From the NCBI RefSeq assembly GCF_031755915.1, contig NC_083379.1, positions 5,715,501 through 5,779,500 of the forward strand: a stretch of 64,000 bases of DNA, given 5' to 3'. Under the pieces are notes generated by a model that worked only from the letters and a program-made list of their open reading frames with translations, had not been told where the DNA came from and did not search any database. This stretch comes from Ziziphus jujuba (lineage: Eukaryota > Streptophyta > Magnoliopsida > Rosales > Rhamnaceae). The stretch's first letter is position 1; each line of letters starts with the position of its first letter. A program made the translations under genes and the position numbers. Shown piece by piece: positions 12,294 to 22,317 of the stretch.

Positions 12294-12593
12294 TAATTAA
12301 ATTAATTACGTTATTTTTATTTTTATTATTATTGTTACTTTTTTTAAAAAGCATAATTTATACACCAAAATGAAGTATGTTATTTGTCTCCCATGCCTAA
12401 TCCTCTTGATATATGTAATTCTCTCCAATTTTTACAATTGGGTTAATGTTAATTAGTACATCTGCATGAAAATGAACAAGCTCTCCTCCATCAGTTAAAA
12501 CAAGTTTGTTTTATGTGTTAGTTGTTTGCCAATAAAGATGACCACGATTAAATTCCAACTACGTCTTATTACTGAACATGTGTATAAATTATT

Positions 12594-12603
12594 ATATATA
12601 AAA
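12594..12603 (+). promoter_or_regulatory. candidate TATA box of the T2 ribonuclease
   Basis: ATTATATATAAAAG lies about 145 bases before the ribonuclease ATG at 12747. It has a good TATA-box shape in a moderately AT-rich context. Assignment rests on position only. Confidence 0.4.
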
Positions 12604-12746
12604 GTAGAACTGCTATTATTGTGAGGGAAGTCACTCATCCGTCGGTGGGCGACAGCAGTGGCGACTTCACAGTAGCAGTTCTGTGGGTTTTTAGAAATGA
12701 AAAAGCAAAGGCAGGTCATAGTTGACATTAAAGAAATTATTTTAAG

Positions 12747-13507
12747 ATGGGAATCATGGTAATTCTGATCCTTTTTTTGTTTTTTTTTGGTAATAGTAAT
12801 TCTGATCATTTTGGCATCCCACTACTCCTGCGAAACTGATAAGTTGGGGGTGCAATGCCCGCCAAATGTCTGCTCCACAGGGCATGTGAAGAGATGTCAT
12901 CCGAATCCACTTCCCAACTTTATAATCCACGGGCTCTGGCCCAAAACAATTTCCCCACGAAAAAATGTTACTTACGATGAAAATGTTGTAAGTCTAGTTT
13001 TGTAATTTTATTTATTTATTTATTTTTTAAACATTATTACTTTATTTTTAAATTGTAAAATAATTTATTTTTTGTTATGCAGTTAAAAGGTCAGCTCTTA
13101 AGGGACCTCCATTATTATTGGCCAAATTTAAGAAAGGACTATGATAAGACCTTCTGGGCATACGAGTGGGTAGAACATGGACCTGATTACAATCTAGGTG
13201 ATGGTTCTCAACTTGCGTATTTTAACCTACAGTTAATCTGTTCCGTACGGAAGCTCTGAGACTCTTGGGTGCTGAAGAAAAAAGGTACTTTAAGTTTAAC
13301 GATACGCTTGAACAGCTAAAAAATATAACGACCCCTGAATTGTTTTGCAAGAAATTTGAAAAAGAAGGTAGACAATTATTACTGCTGATCGAGATAAGGT
13401 TTTGTCTGGGAAACAATTTACAAAATCTCACGGATTGCCAGCCCAGTAACATATCGGCGAGCTGCAACCCAGAATTTTCTGTTTACTATTTACCACCAAA
13501 AAAATAA
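12747..13507 (+). pseudogene. S-RNase-like T2 ribonuclease, two exons, frameshifted
   Basis: T2 ribonucleases are secreted enzymes that cut single-stranded RNA through 2',3'-cyclic phosphates using two histidines. Exon 1 (12747-12987) has a hydrophobic start, then QCPPNVC and FIIHGLWP (CAS I with its catalytic His). A GTAAGT intron (12988-13082) separates it from exon 2 (13083-13507), which has YYWPNL and FWAYEWVEHG (CAS II), then EIRFCLG and C-terminal cysteines. The single intron between CAS I and CAS II is where S-RNase-lineage genes carry theirs. Departures: the usual HEWxKHGTC reads YEWVEHGPD, so the second catalytic His and Glu remain but the auxiliary His, the Lys and the Cys are replaced; QWPP reads QCPP. 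The frame shifts in a T-run near 12780-12788 and again near 13229. Likely an inactive relative; a self-incompatibility role is not implied. Confidence 0.8.
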
Positions 13508-14081
13508 AATTAAAAAAATTACTCTTTTTTTTTTTTTTTTTTTTCTCTTTTTATGATGGAATTACAGAGGAAGCCGTTGCTTCCTTCTCTTTGTAACCCC
13601 CTTGTTGGGCCCTCTTTTATGCTTTTATTATGTGTGCCTTAAACCAAGCCATGAATATGAATAAGGAAGTATTAACTGAGAAACTAAATACTCCGCCGCT
13701 GGTACTTGAAATATGTGGGTATTTATAGGAATGGCAAATATGTATAATCTTTGTGAGTTTCTCTGCCAATGATAAATGTTTTAACAAGAAATCTGCCTTC
13801 CTCTTCTATACCCAACCATCTTTTTATTTATGGGGAATCGATTTTCATACGAATTTATCACTTTTTATATTGTTTTCCTTGTACGATTAACTTGGTGTAT
13901 AATTATGTTCACGGTTGCCACCTAACCTAATAGTATAACACGTTATTGTTATGTACTCCAATACTCCATATCCAGAGTTGCTGTAATTAAACGAACATAT
14001 AACATCGTCATTAACAAGTTGCTCAATTTATATATATATATATATATATTAGGCAAGGCCAAGCAATATCACTGCTGTAAG
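13508..14081. other. spacer between ribonuclease copies
   Basis: No gene is visible. It begins with a T-tract (13526-13544) just after the ribonuclease stop, and the right end has (TA)n before the second ribonuclease fragment. Confidence 0.4.
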
Positions 14082-14190
14082 GCAGTGATAAGTAAAGCTC
14101 TGCTAATGGTCGAGATAAAGTCCACCAATTTAGAAACTCTCAGGATTGTCCGCCAAAGTAATCGACAAGCTGTAAACCAGCATTACTTTA
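14082..14190 (+). pseudogene. fragment of a second T2 ribonuclease (C-terminal part)
   Basis: CTGCTAATGGTCGAGATAAA aligns with CTGCTGATCGAGATAAGG at 13391, and the following bases keep the spacing of the C-terminal cysteine region (GGATTGTCCGCC against GGATTGCCAGCC; CAAGCTGTAAACCAGCATTA against CGAGCTGCAACCCAGAATTT). The frame is broken and neither CAS motif is present. It indicates that the ribonuclease was once tandemly duplicated here. Confidence 0.6.
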
Positions 14191-14215
14191 TGTCCAGACG
14201 TGAAAATTATGCTCG

Positions 14216-14905
14216 TTCTTCGTTTGGTGCTTTTTGTGTTGACTTTTTGAATGAACGCAATTTTTTTTTTTTTTTTTTGGGGGGTCCTATTACCTAAAAG
14301 ACAAAATTACTTGGCCTAATTGACCTCTTCAATTTCTTCGCCAATTAATTCATTTTCAGGCATGCACGACCCACATATTTACCTGCCATCCCCCACACCA
14401 TCGCCACGTACACAATTATTGATGGTGGAATCTTTTTTTTTTTTTTAATTAATTAATTATTTTTATTATTATTATTATTATTTTCAATGGTAGAAGGGCT
14501 GGGCACATGTAAAGAAGTTGGAAGAGGAATAATTATAGATTTGAGATTTAATAACAAATCAAGTAGACAATAAATATTCCTGTGGTCAAACCTTTAGGTG
14601 GACCATCAATTTTTGTTATGCTAACTATGACAACATTCCTTTAGGTGTTATAGATGTCAATAATTTGTTATACGGATTATAAATGATTAATATTTTATTC
14701 ATTAAATAATAGCAAGTAATATCAAAAAAAGGAACATCCATTGGGACAAGCGATCATCTTAATGCAACCAAAAAACTGCAAATACCTTGAGGGATCGCAA
14801 AACAATTTTCCTTCTAATTAAATCGTGAATTATAGGACAATTTTTTTGCTGATCATCAACGTCTCCAATAATAACCAAGCAGATGCATGAAAACAAATAT
14901 ATGAA
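14216..14905 (+). repeat. segmental duplication (pair with 44810-45850)
   Basis: Shared words in order with the partner include GCTTTTTGTGTT, AAGACAAAATTACTTG, CTAATTGAC, ATTGATGGTGGAATC (ATTGATTGTGGAATC) and GATGCATGAAAACAAA. The block runs from just after the second ribonuclease fragment to the promoter of RLK copy B. In the partner the promoter and exon 1 do not follow. Confidence 0.7.
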
Positions 14906-15478
14906 GAAAACCCCACTTAGCTGTCAGAAATGACAGAATGACGGGTACATACGCGTAAAATGCACTCTATACCCAGTCATCACAAGCGACGACCCGCTTG
15001 GTCAGATTTTCCAACCCAGTTCTTTTATCCCAAGCTCTTTCACTGAATTCCAAGTGTTGAGAATTTGGAAAAGAAAAAAATGGCTACAATTCCTAATGGA
15101 CCAGACACCATCATTGGCCCTATTAGCTTCATATTGCTCATCTTAGGAGCAATCAAAGTAGATGCACAAGCCAGGTTTAAGCTTCCTGATGATGAAGGTA
15201 CTTAAGCGAGCTTTCTCTTTTCATATCCTTCTTAACTATATGCACTTTATAATCATTCTAAATTGGTGGAAAATGAAAAGCGTTGCATATTCAACTTCCT
15301 ACCCCAACTTTGTCCAGGAAGTGTCAGTGTGAGCATAGTAAACATTTTAGGTAGTATTAATTACCAGCGGCCCGAGTTGGAATTTAAACTAATTCTTAAT
15401 TGAGTTGACCAAGTGTAAAAAATGTAGTCATGATTTCCCTTTCCTTTTTCTTGTTTCCAACACCAAGCAAGCTTTTAT

Positions 15479-16047
15479 TGTGAGATCCCACATCGGTTGG
15501 AAAGGAGAACGAAGCGTGGTTTATAAACGTGTGGATACCTTTCCCTTGTAGAGGCCTTTTAAAACCTTGAGGACTGGATTGTAAGAGAATTTTTCAGCTC
15601 CAAAGAGGACAATATCTGCATGCGGGTGATCTGGGCTCGGCTGTTACAGATGGTATCAGAGCCAGTACCAAGACCGGTGTGCCAGCGAGGACGCTGGGCC
15701 CCCAGGGGAGAGGATTGTGAGATCCCACATCGGTTGGAAAGGGGAACGAAGCATGGCTTATAAGCATGTGGATATATTTCCCTTGTAGAGGCCTTTTAAA
15801 ACCTTGAGGGCTGGATTGTAAGAGGATTCTCCAGGCCCAAAGACAACAATATCTGCATGCAGGTGAGGGGAGAGGATTGTGAGATCCCACATCGGTTGGA
15901 AAGAGGAATGAAGCATGGCTTATAAGTGTGTGGATACATTTCCCTTGTAGAGGCCTTTTAAAACCTTGAGGGCTGGGTTATAAGAGAATTCTCCAGGCCC
16001 AAAGAGGACAATATCTGCATGCAGGTGATCTGGGCTGGGCTGTTACA
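15479..16047 (+). mobile_element. TRIM trimer with TTTAT target duplication
   Basis: Three LTRs in a row: 15479-15648 (170 nt, full), 15716 to about 15865 (3' end deleted) and 15878-16047 (170 nt, full). The internal segment after the first carries GATGGTATCAGAGCCAGTAC (PBS) and ends in a purine tract. TTTAT flanks the array exactly at 15474-15478 and 16048-16052, so this is one insertion enlarged by LTR-to-LTR unequal recombination. It lies in intron 1 of RLK copy B. Confidence 0.9.
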
Positions 16048-16441
16048 TTTATTTTATCAAAAGAAAAAGAGGGGTAAAAGAATTCATATAATGTATTATA
16101 TATGGACAATATCTGCATGCGGGTGATCTGGACTTGGCTGGTACAGATGGTATCAGAGCCAGTACTCGGATCGGTGTGCCAGCGAGGATGCTAGGCCCCA
16201 AGGGGAGAGGATTGTGAGATCCCACATCGGTTGGAAAAGGGAACAAAGCATGGCTTATAAGCGTGTGGATACCTTTCCCTTGTAGAGGCCTTTTAAAACC
16301 TTGAAGACTGGGTTGTAAGAGGATTCCCCAGGCCCAAAGAGGACAATATCTGCATGCAGGTGATCTGGGCTGGGCTGTTACATTTATTTTATCAAAAGAA
16401 AAAGAGGGGTAAAAGAATTCCTATAGTGTATTATATATGGA
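16048..16441 (+). repeat. 335-bp tandem duplication of TRIM plus its flank
   Basis: The host flank TTTATTTTATCAAAAGAAAA occurs at 16048 and again at 16383. Between them are a partial LTR tail (from about 16104), the PBS/internal segment and a complete LTR at 16213-16382. The first flank copy switches to LTR sequence after TATATATGGA, which is where the second copy continues as host sequence (TACCGACAG). Host flank and element were therefore duplicated together after insertion. Confidence 0.85.
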
Positions 16442-16889
16442 TACCGACAGAGTAAAACCACGCAGGAAAAATAATGAAAAAAATGATGGAAGGTGAAAAA
16501 TTTTAATTACTGATCATAAGCGCAGTGGAAGCTCTAATAGAAATAGATGTACAAGTAGGGAAGAAAGACTGGAACCCCAACATAGACCCATGCATCGATA
16601 ACACAATCCTGGTGATGTATGCCTCGTTGTGCATCTGTACGTACATATCTTTGATCAAAATTTCCTACACTTTATAATCTATAAATCTGATTGATATTTA
16701 CTATAACAATAATCATAAAATAGTTTACCAAATAACATGGCAACTCATAGTATTTTTCTAGCTCCTAGGTTTTCTCATTTATATGTTCAGGTTGTTATTC
16801 ATCCTTCATTGGTGATAAACACCCGCTATCTCTGTGTTTATCATCCAACTGAGAAGCATTTTTACACTAACGTACTATTACATTGGTTG

Positions 16890-17126
16890 TGTTGAAATAT
16901 AAATTTGTTTTTATTTTTATTTTATTAATTTGTGGGCCTTGATAGTTTAATAAGAGTCCAACTGTTAAGGAAATTCGTTTAGGGTATTGTTATGAAGTTA
17001 TTATACGTAAGTAAGGTTAGCAGCTGGTATATATATGTTTTTTTCTTTGGTTAGTCTTGTAAGCCGAAACAGAGCATTTTCAATAAAATAGAGTTTTTGG
17101 TTTTCCTTCTGTTTTCTTGTTTAACA
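16890..17126 (+). repeat. 5' LTR of copia-1
   Basis: 237 nt, TG to CA ends, about nine-tenths identical by eye to 24064-24302. It contains TATATATGTTTT and the polyadenylation-type AATAAAATAG near its 3' end. The divergence between the two LTRs indicates an old insertion. Confidence 0.9.
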
Positions 17127-17129
17127 AGG

Positions 17130-17142
17130 TGGAATCAGAGCC
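17130..17142 (+). other. primer binding site of copia-1
   Basis: TGGAATCAGAGCC differs at one base from the initiator Met-tRNA complementary site TGGTATCAGAGC typical of plant copia elements, and starts 3 bases after the LTR. Confidence 0.8.
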
Positions 17143-17247
17143 TCTGCGTGAACAGTACCAGTAAACAGGTGCTGCATGAACAGTATCTATGTGAACAGTC
17201 CCATAATACAGTATCTGCATGAACAGTACCCATAATAAAAAAAAAAT

Positions 17248-17896
17248 TTGGCCAATAACGGTATGGTTCCCTTTCAAGTTTCAACACTTAGCAAGAATAA
17301 CTATGATAACTGGAGTATCAAGATCAAGGCTCTCCTTAGTGCCCAAGACATGTGGGAGATAGTGGAGAAAAGTTACATCGAAACAGAGAATGAAGTTCTT
17401 CTATCTCAAAATCAAAGAGATGGTTTGAGAGACTCAAGAAAGAGAGACAAGAAAGCTCTCTACCTAATCTATCAAGGATTAGATTATGATACATTTGAGA
17501 AGGTCTCGGAAGCCAAGTCAGCTAAAGAAGCATGGGAAAAGCTTCAAAACTCCTACATGGGGAGTCGATCCAGTCAAGAAAGTACGGCTTCAAACCTTAA
17601 GGGCTGAGTTTGAAACGCTGTATATGAAGGAAGGAGAGATCATATTTAATTATTTTTCTAGAGTTTTGATGGTGACCAATCAATTAAAGAGGAATGGTGA
17701 AAAGTTAGATGATGTTAAAATCATGGAGAAAATTCTTAGATCGTTAGATTCAAAGTTTGATCATATTGTCGCCATCATCGAAGAAACAAAAGACTTGGAA
17801 GCTATGACATTGGAGCAGCTCTTGGGTTCATTGCAAGCTTATGAAGAAAAGAAAAGGAAGAAGGAAGGAATAGTGGAACAATTGTTCAAGACCTGA
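17248..17896 (+). pseudogene. copia-1 gag, frameshifted
   Basis: The N-terminal part has NNYDNWSIKIKALLSAQDMW, typical of plant copia gag (UBN2-type). Around 17570-17600 the frame shifts and the second part ([31 protein letters not shown]) continues in another frame to a stop at 17894. Gag normally packages the element RNA. The zinc knuckle follows at 18103, where the usual CxxCxxxGHxxxxC histidine is Tyr (CYKCGRFGYYASEC). Confidence 0.85.
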
Positions 17897-18102
17897 ATTG
17901 ATGAAGCTCAAGAAGAATGCAGCTATGGTCACATGATTGTAGCCATCAAGGATGAGGCCATACCTAAGGACGTGGCTGCGAGCAAGGACCTGGACAAGGC
18001 TGGAAATTTGGTGATGATCACAGCAACAATTTTCAAAGAGGAAGAGGTTTTATAAGAGGCCGTGGGAGAGGAAGTTCAAAACCAAGGTATGATAAGTCCC
18101 AT

Positions 18103-19543
18103 GTGAAGTGTTATAAATGTGGAAGATTTGGTTATTATGCTTCCGAATGTAGAACTCCTAGTCATAAAAAAATTGAAGAGAAGGCCAGTTATGTTGAAGA
18201 AAAAGGTCAAGAAGAAGGTACGTTGCTGCTGGCTTACAAAGACAACATATGGTACCTAGATACTACTGCAAGTAATCATATGTGCGGCAAAAAGGATATG
18301 TTTTTAGAGCTTGATGAAACTGTGAGTGGTAGTGTGTCCTTTGGAGACAAATCCAAAGTATCAGTGAGGTGCAGAAGTAGCATTCTCATTCGGTTAAAAA
18401 GTGGAAAACATCAATTCATATCAAATGTGTATTATGTGCCAAGTATGAAGAGTAATATCTTGAGTTTAGGACAACTCTTGGAGAAAGGCTATGATATTCA
18501 CCTAATAGATCATAATCTTTGTATAAGGGACCATGCAAGCAAGTTGATAGTTAGATTGCCAATGTCAAGAAATAGAATGTTTAGGTTCAACGTTCAAAGT
18601 GACAGTGCCAAGTGTCTTAAGACATGTTATAAGGAAGGGTTTTGGCTTTGGCATTTTCGGTTTGGACATCTCAATTTTGGAAGTCTTAAGTTGTTGTTCA
18701 AAAAGGAGATGATGAAGGGATTACCTTGTATTCGTAATCCGGATCAAGTGTACGAAGGGTGCTTACTTGAAAAGCAATTCAAGAAAAGCTTTCCCAAAGA
18801 GATGACCTCAAGAGCTCGAAAGCCACTGGAACTTATACATGCTAATGTGTACGGTCCAATGAAACCAAGTTCACTTGGTAAGAGTAACTATTTCCTTCTT
18901 TTCATTGATAATTTTTCAAAAAAGATGTGGGTATATTTTTTGAAAGAAAAATCAAAGATGTTTAAGAATCTTAAGAAGTTTAAGGCTTTTGTTGAGAAGG
19001 AAAGTGACTGTTTAATCAAAGCTATGAGATCTGATCAAGGAGGAGAGTTCACATCAAATGAATTCCAAAAATATTGTGAGGATCATGGAATTCGAAGGTT
19101 TCTAACAATGCCAAGATCCCCCTAACAGAATGGTGTAGTAGAAAGGAAGAATAGAACAATTCTTAACATGGCAAGGAGTATGCTCAAAAGCAAGAAATTG
19201 CTGAAAGAACTTTGGGCAAAGGCGGTTGCATGTGCTGTTTACTTATTTAACCAGTCTCTAACACGAAATGTGTGGGCAAAAATACTGCAAGAAGCATGGA
19301 GTGGTAGGAAACCAGATGTTTCTCATCTAAGAGTGTTTGGAAGCATATCTTATGTGCATGTACCTGATGAGAAAAGAAGCAAAATTGGATGATAAAAGTG
19401 AGAAGTATGTCTTCATTGGTTATGACTCAAACTCCAAAGGATACAAGCTCTACAATCCTAAGAGTGGGAAAACAATAATCAGCTGAGATGTTATATTTAA
19501 TGAAGAAGAATAGTGGAATTGGAAATCACAAGAGGAAAATTAT
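18103..19543 (+). pseudogene. copia-1 pol, protease and integrase part
   Basis: Zinc knuckle, then the protease motif WYLDTTASNHMCG (the usual DSG is DTT, so probably inactive), the gag-pre-integrase region (WHFRFGHLNFGSL) and the integrase core (IDNFSKKMWVYF, SDQGGEF, NGVVERKNRT). Stops interrupt it: TAA before QNGVVERK at about 19123 (CAA to TAA), a frameshift near 19388 and TGA at about 19483. The frame ends at the nested LTR. Confidence 0.85.
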
Positions 19544-22312
19544 TGTAACACCCCGTCCCAAATCGCACCGGAATCCGTGCACGTTGACCGTTGACCGTTG
19601 ACCGAAGGGGTCAAAAGTTGACTTTTTGACTCGGTGGAAATTGCGAGATGACTAGGGTACCGTGGCGAAGTGCACGATGCCACGAGTTCGTAGACTGGTA
19701 GCACGTCGAAAACGGAGCTACGGTTTGGAAGTTATGGACGAAACAAGTTGCGGTCCAAACTGTCCAAGGGGTGCCGGAGTTGACTTTTTGTTTATGGGGA
19801 ATTGAGCTTTGACTCATGCATGGTTGTGAAGTGCTCGTCGATACGAGTTCACAGACTAGCGGCACGCTCAAAACGGACATCCGGTTAAAAAGTTATGGAC
19901 GTTTGAAGTTTACCGGATACCGTATTATTTTAATGTTTTTGGATTGGTGAACAGTAAAACGCCACGTGTCAGTTTCTGATTGGTCCACGTGGCATGAACA
20001 GTGTCACGCAGGGGTTTTATTTGTTAAAACACTCGGGGAAGAGAGAGAAAGAGAGAGAAGAGAGAGAAAGAGAGAGAGAGAGCCACCGCCGGCCACCGGA
20101 GTTTTCCACTGTTCCAGCCGAGTTACTGTACACGCGCCGGACAGAAAGCTTGCCCAACTCATTTCCGGCAAAACCTCCAAATTTCACGGCGAACGGCCGC
20201 CGGACGCGCCCGGATCGGACGTCCGAAGTTTGGCGGCGATTTTTCCCCTCCACCGCCGGCCACCGCGAATCGGCACTGTTCCGGCCATTTTCCGGCCACA
20301 CGCGCCTGACAGCCTTGATCCTCTCCTCAAGTCCGGCCTACCCACCAAAAATCACGGCCATCGGACCACCTGAACCCAAATCCCTGTTCCGGCGAGTACC
20401 CGAAAATTCCGGCCAGCTCCAGTCCGCAGTGTTCGACCTCCTGAACCCAAATCCGACTTCCGTTTCCGCCAATTCGCGACAGTTTGGGAGAATTGCGGAG
20501 CCGAAACCCGGAAAGCTTCCCGATAAAATTCCGACCCCGTCGGGTACGATCATCGGAAAGTAAGACCGAATCCGTGATCCTCATCACGCGAGCTTCGATT
20601 CGGTATATAACTCGTAACCCTTAGATGTCGCTTGGTGTTCGCTCCCCGGGTATCCATTTGGGAATTACCCGAATAAAATATTAATATTTTTGGTTTGTGC
20701 ACTGTGGTTGTTTAGGTGCACGCGCGAGTAGTGGAGTGGATCCCAAGGAGGATCTTAGTTGATTTGCGCTCTCCAGGTGAGTGACCCACCTTCAAAAATT
20801 ATTTTGGGCAATTAATTAAATTTAATTGGTATTTAATTTAGTATTTAATTACGCTCATGTGGTGTGGTTTAATTATGGTTTTAATGCGGTTTAATTTAAT
20901 TTATTTGTTATGCATGAGCAAGGTATGTTTCGGTATTAGTTTTACGTGATTTCAAATGTGATTTCTCGGGCATAATTGAGTTAAATATTTTGTGAAAATA
21001 TTTGGTTAAATTTTATAATTTATGCCCGCGGTATTTTTATGGTTGCATTTTGTATTTCGAGAAAATTGTGGTTTGTTGTTATCGCTGTTTCGTACCGGGT
21101 GATTGGATAAAATATGTGGGATGGTGTTTTGTGAAATTTTGGTATACTTCCCACGGTGGTTTTTTGGAAAAACGGTACGGTTGGTTGTTTATGTTAATTT
21201 TTAGACGCACTCATACAGTATTGGTGTTCTGGTGTATGGTGTATGGACACGTGGTAGTGCGCGGTTATTATCTGGTTTAGCGCACGGTTATTACTTCACC
21301 CGTGAGTTGCCATTGGACCGTGGGCAGGCAAGGTTATTGTTGCGCACAGCCGCCCCCCTCCTTGGCCGGGTGATGGTTTTTAGCAGTCGGTACTGTCGGG
21401 ACGCCGAAGTGACCACTGCAGGTTTCTCTCTTTAACCTCCCGCCAGTCGGTGCTCGGGACGCTGGGTATCGGAGGGCATCACCGGTATATGGTGTGGTGC
21501 GTCAGGTGTAATTGTCGGTGTAATTGCAAATAATGGTTTAATCCCCAAGGGTGTTCAAAATTTATTTATTATAATTTATTATATTTTTATTATATATTTG
21601 GGGTATGTATTTATTTAATTGTTGTGGTTAAATTATTTAATCCCTTGGTTTTTGGGAGGTATGCACATTGGGTTTTGCAAAAAGGTTTTAAAAAGGGAAC
21701 ATTTCAAACGGAGCGATTGGTGAGAGTTTTGAGGGAAATCATTATTTTCCAAAGGTTATTATTATTTATTATTAATTGTTGGTATTTGTTCCACTCCTTA
21801 ATTGTTCTTATTTTATTATTATTATTAAAAGGTGTTCAGTAGTTCGGGTTACTCACGGAGATGATTAGCATCTCACACTCTTAAATTCCGTTCCCTTAGG
21901 TGCAAGTGGTGGTAGACGTTCTTCCGGAGCGAACCAAGTTTTCCGCTGCTGTTGTGTTTCGAGAAGTTTCTTTGTACTCTTTCATCTCAGTGTATTATTT
22001 CTTTTCAGCCTTGTTGTATTTCTGTTGTTTAGCACTTCTTAAAGCTCTGTATACTATTGGAATACTTCTGTTTTATTTATGCACTGGACTGTTGTTGCTT
22101 TGAGAAGTGCTGGAATTTGTGGAATCAGTTTGTAGTTTGTGGGAGGAATACGGGGATGGTTATAGAAGTGTGTTTTCAGTGCAGGTAATTTGTGGTAAGT
22201 AAATCCCTTAGGGGAGGCTCTGTCAGATTTTCCTTTGGAGGGTCCGGTAGGGTTTCCCTGGGATCAGGGCTGTCTAGGGTTCCGGGGAAGGAATTCTGGA
22301 CGGGTCCTGACA
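19544..22312 (+). mobile_element. gypsy solo LTR A, TSD ATTAT, nested in copia-1
   Basis: 2769 nt from TGTAACACCCCGTCCC to GGACGGGTCCTGACA. Identical 5-bp flanks ATTAT sit at 19539-19543 and 22313-22317, and copia pol sequence occurs on both sides. A full-length copy in this window (C) links this LTR to gypsy pol. The interior is much more GC-rich than its surroundings at 20080-20560, has a GA-tract at about 20040-20080, and carries TATATAA at 20604. Long open frames here are compositional and not protein-like. The structure is that of a solo LTR left by recombination between the two LTRs. Confidence 0.9.
20604..20610 (+). promoter_or_regulatory. conserved TATA motif in long LTR A
   Basis: TTCGATTCGGTATATAACTC is shared with LTR B (53357 onward), and in minus orientation by C (about 32760) and, diverged, by D (about 41185). 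A TATA motif kept across old copies fits the LTR core promoter; transcription from it is inferred. Confidence 0.4.
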
Positions 22313-22317
22313 ATTAT

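Noticed and set aside
12747..13507. Calling this region a self-incompatibility S-locus
   Set aside because: The ribonuclease is frameshifted, its CAS II is altered, and no F-box gene is visible in the window.
15479..16047. Assignment of the TRIM family to Cassandra
   Set aside because: Cassandra LTRs carry a 5S rRNA-like segment. No 5S internal promoter sequence was recognised in these LTRs, so only the general class TRIM is claimed.
15479..16382. Regularly spaced repeats as a possible CRISPR-like array
   Set aside because: The repeat units are 145-170-nt LTRs with PBS and PPT edges in a plant genome, not short palindromic repeats with unique spacers.
19994..20563. 189-codon open frame in solo LTR A (similar frames at 52569-53207, 41353-42030, 32697-33359)
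   Set aside because: These lie in the GC-rich core of the long LTR, occur in several frames and both strands, have Pro/Arg/Gly-rich low-complexity composition and are not conserved in frame between LTR copies.
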